A program made the position numbers and the translations under genes. This document shows, piece by piece, positions 4,724 through 5,226 of a stretch of DNA of 5,226 nt (position 1 is its first letter; each line of letters starts with the position of its first letter). The stretch spans positions 1 to 5,226 of the forward strand of contig CAMLKC010000064.1 in the NCBI GenBank assembly GCA_946480595.1. The letters are read 5' to 3'. This DNA comes from an uncultured Candidatus Saccharibacteria bacterium. Its GTDB lineage: Bacteria; Patescibacteria; Saccharimonadia; Saccharimonadales; CAMLKC01. Below the pieces are notes generated by a model. The model saw only the letters and a list, made by a program, of their open reading frames with translations. It was not told where the DNA came from and ran no database searches.

Positions 4724-5226
4724 ATGGCTAAAAAATTTACTATCAATGTATCGCAAGCAAAAATTGATGAGCTTGCAATGCGCCTAGACACAGCACACTT
4801 CCCGCAGGCCTCGAAGGATGCGGGCTGGAGCTATGGCACCGACCTTACCTACATGAAGAAGCTCGTAAATTACTGGCGAGACTCGTTCGATTGGCGTACG
4901 GCAGAAAAAAATCTGAACAAGTTCGACCACTTTACGGCGGATGTTAAGGGTACTGAGATGCACTTTATTCACCACAAAAGCGCCAATCCTGACGCGACTC
5001 CGCTATTGCTGATTCATGGCTGGCCAGATTCGTTCTACCGTTTTTACAAAGTCATTCCGCTGCTTTCCGAGAAGTTCCATGTAGTCGTTCCTTCATTGCC
5101 TGGATTCGGCTTTTCGGACAAGGTCGCTATGAATAGCACTGTCACCGCAGACCTACTAGCTTCGCTCATGCAGGACGAATTAGGATACAAAGCGTTTGCC
5201 GTAAGTAGCGGCGACATCGGGACTCC
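4724..5226 (+). CDS. Epoxide hydrolase with EHN domain (partial, 3' end off the window)
   Basis: The first 167 codons of an alpha/beta-hydrolase-fold epoxide hydrolase, which opens epoxides with water to give vicinal diols. The N-terminal EHN domain is clear: GWSYGTD (34-40), LVNYWRDSFDWR (47-58), then EKNLNKFDHF and the FIHH strand (81-84). The hydrolase core follows with the oxyanion-hole motif HGWP (98-101), FHVVVPSLPGFGFSD (118-132), and the nucleophile turn SSGDIGT (161-167), in which D164 is the expected catalytic aspartate. The family usually has GGDWG or GGDIG, so the Ser at the first Gly position is a small variation. The remaining catalytic acid and histidine lie beyond the window. 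Family members are typically 370-400 residues, so more than half is missing. No signal peptide is seen. The AraC-family gene upstream is the likely regulator, pointing to inducible detoxification or breakdown of an epoxide. Confidence 0.95.
   Translation, partial: MAKKFTINVSQAKIDELAMRLDTAHFPQASKDAGWSYGTDLTYMKKLVNYWRDSFDWRTAEKNLNKFDHFTADVKGTEMHFIHHKSANPDATPLLLIHGWPDSFYRFYKVIPLLSEKFHVVVPSLPGFGFSDKVAMNSTVTADLLASLMQDELGYKAFAVSSGDIGT

Overview
This is a 5.2 kb bacterial window of mid-range GC with short AT-rich intergenic regions. All visible genes read with the standard bacterial code. Five genes fit one genomic background with mixed codon third positions. A sixth, very GC-rich gene does not fit that background. 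The sequence alone does not name the organism. A small-genome bacterium, for example one of the Patescibacteria, is only a guess. Neither the protein families nor the codon use proves it.

Left part (1-1855, minus strand): a two-gene operon. A NUDIX hydrolase of the ADP-ribose pyrophosphatase type comes first. It is followed after 14 nt by a long unrecognised protein with a HxHxH motif, possibly a HIT/GalT-like nucleotide-processing enzyme, which runs off the left edge. The second gene is open for at least 416 codons.

Centre-left (1856-3080): about 70 nt of divergent promoter region separates the NUDIX gene from a plus-strand FAD-dependent oxidoreductase of the DAO family, best started at GTG 1926. 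The divergent layout suggests that the three genes may be controlled together.

Centre (3081-3973): an AT-rich gap of about 430 nt carries two hairpins that look like intrinsic terminators and, at its right end, a near-consensus sigma70 promoter (TTGACT-17-TATTAT). That promoter reads into an island of about 400 nt at roughly 62% GC. The island holds a 99-codon ORF with about 83% G/C third positions and a long GC-rich terminator hairpin. It is the clearest anomaly in the window and looks like an acquired gene placed between AT-rich flanks.

Right part (3974-5226): an AraC-family regulator, possibly translated from a leaderless or nearly leaderless mRNA, sits 75 nt upstream of an epoxide hydrolase (EHN domain plus alpha/beta hydrolase). 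The hydrolase has a strong Shine-Dalgarno site and a dyad symmetry at its presumed promoter. It is cut by the right edge just after its nucleophile aspartate. The simplest reading is a regulator with its target detoxification or catabolic enzyme.
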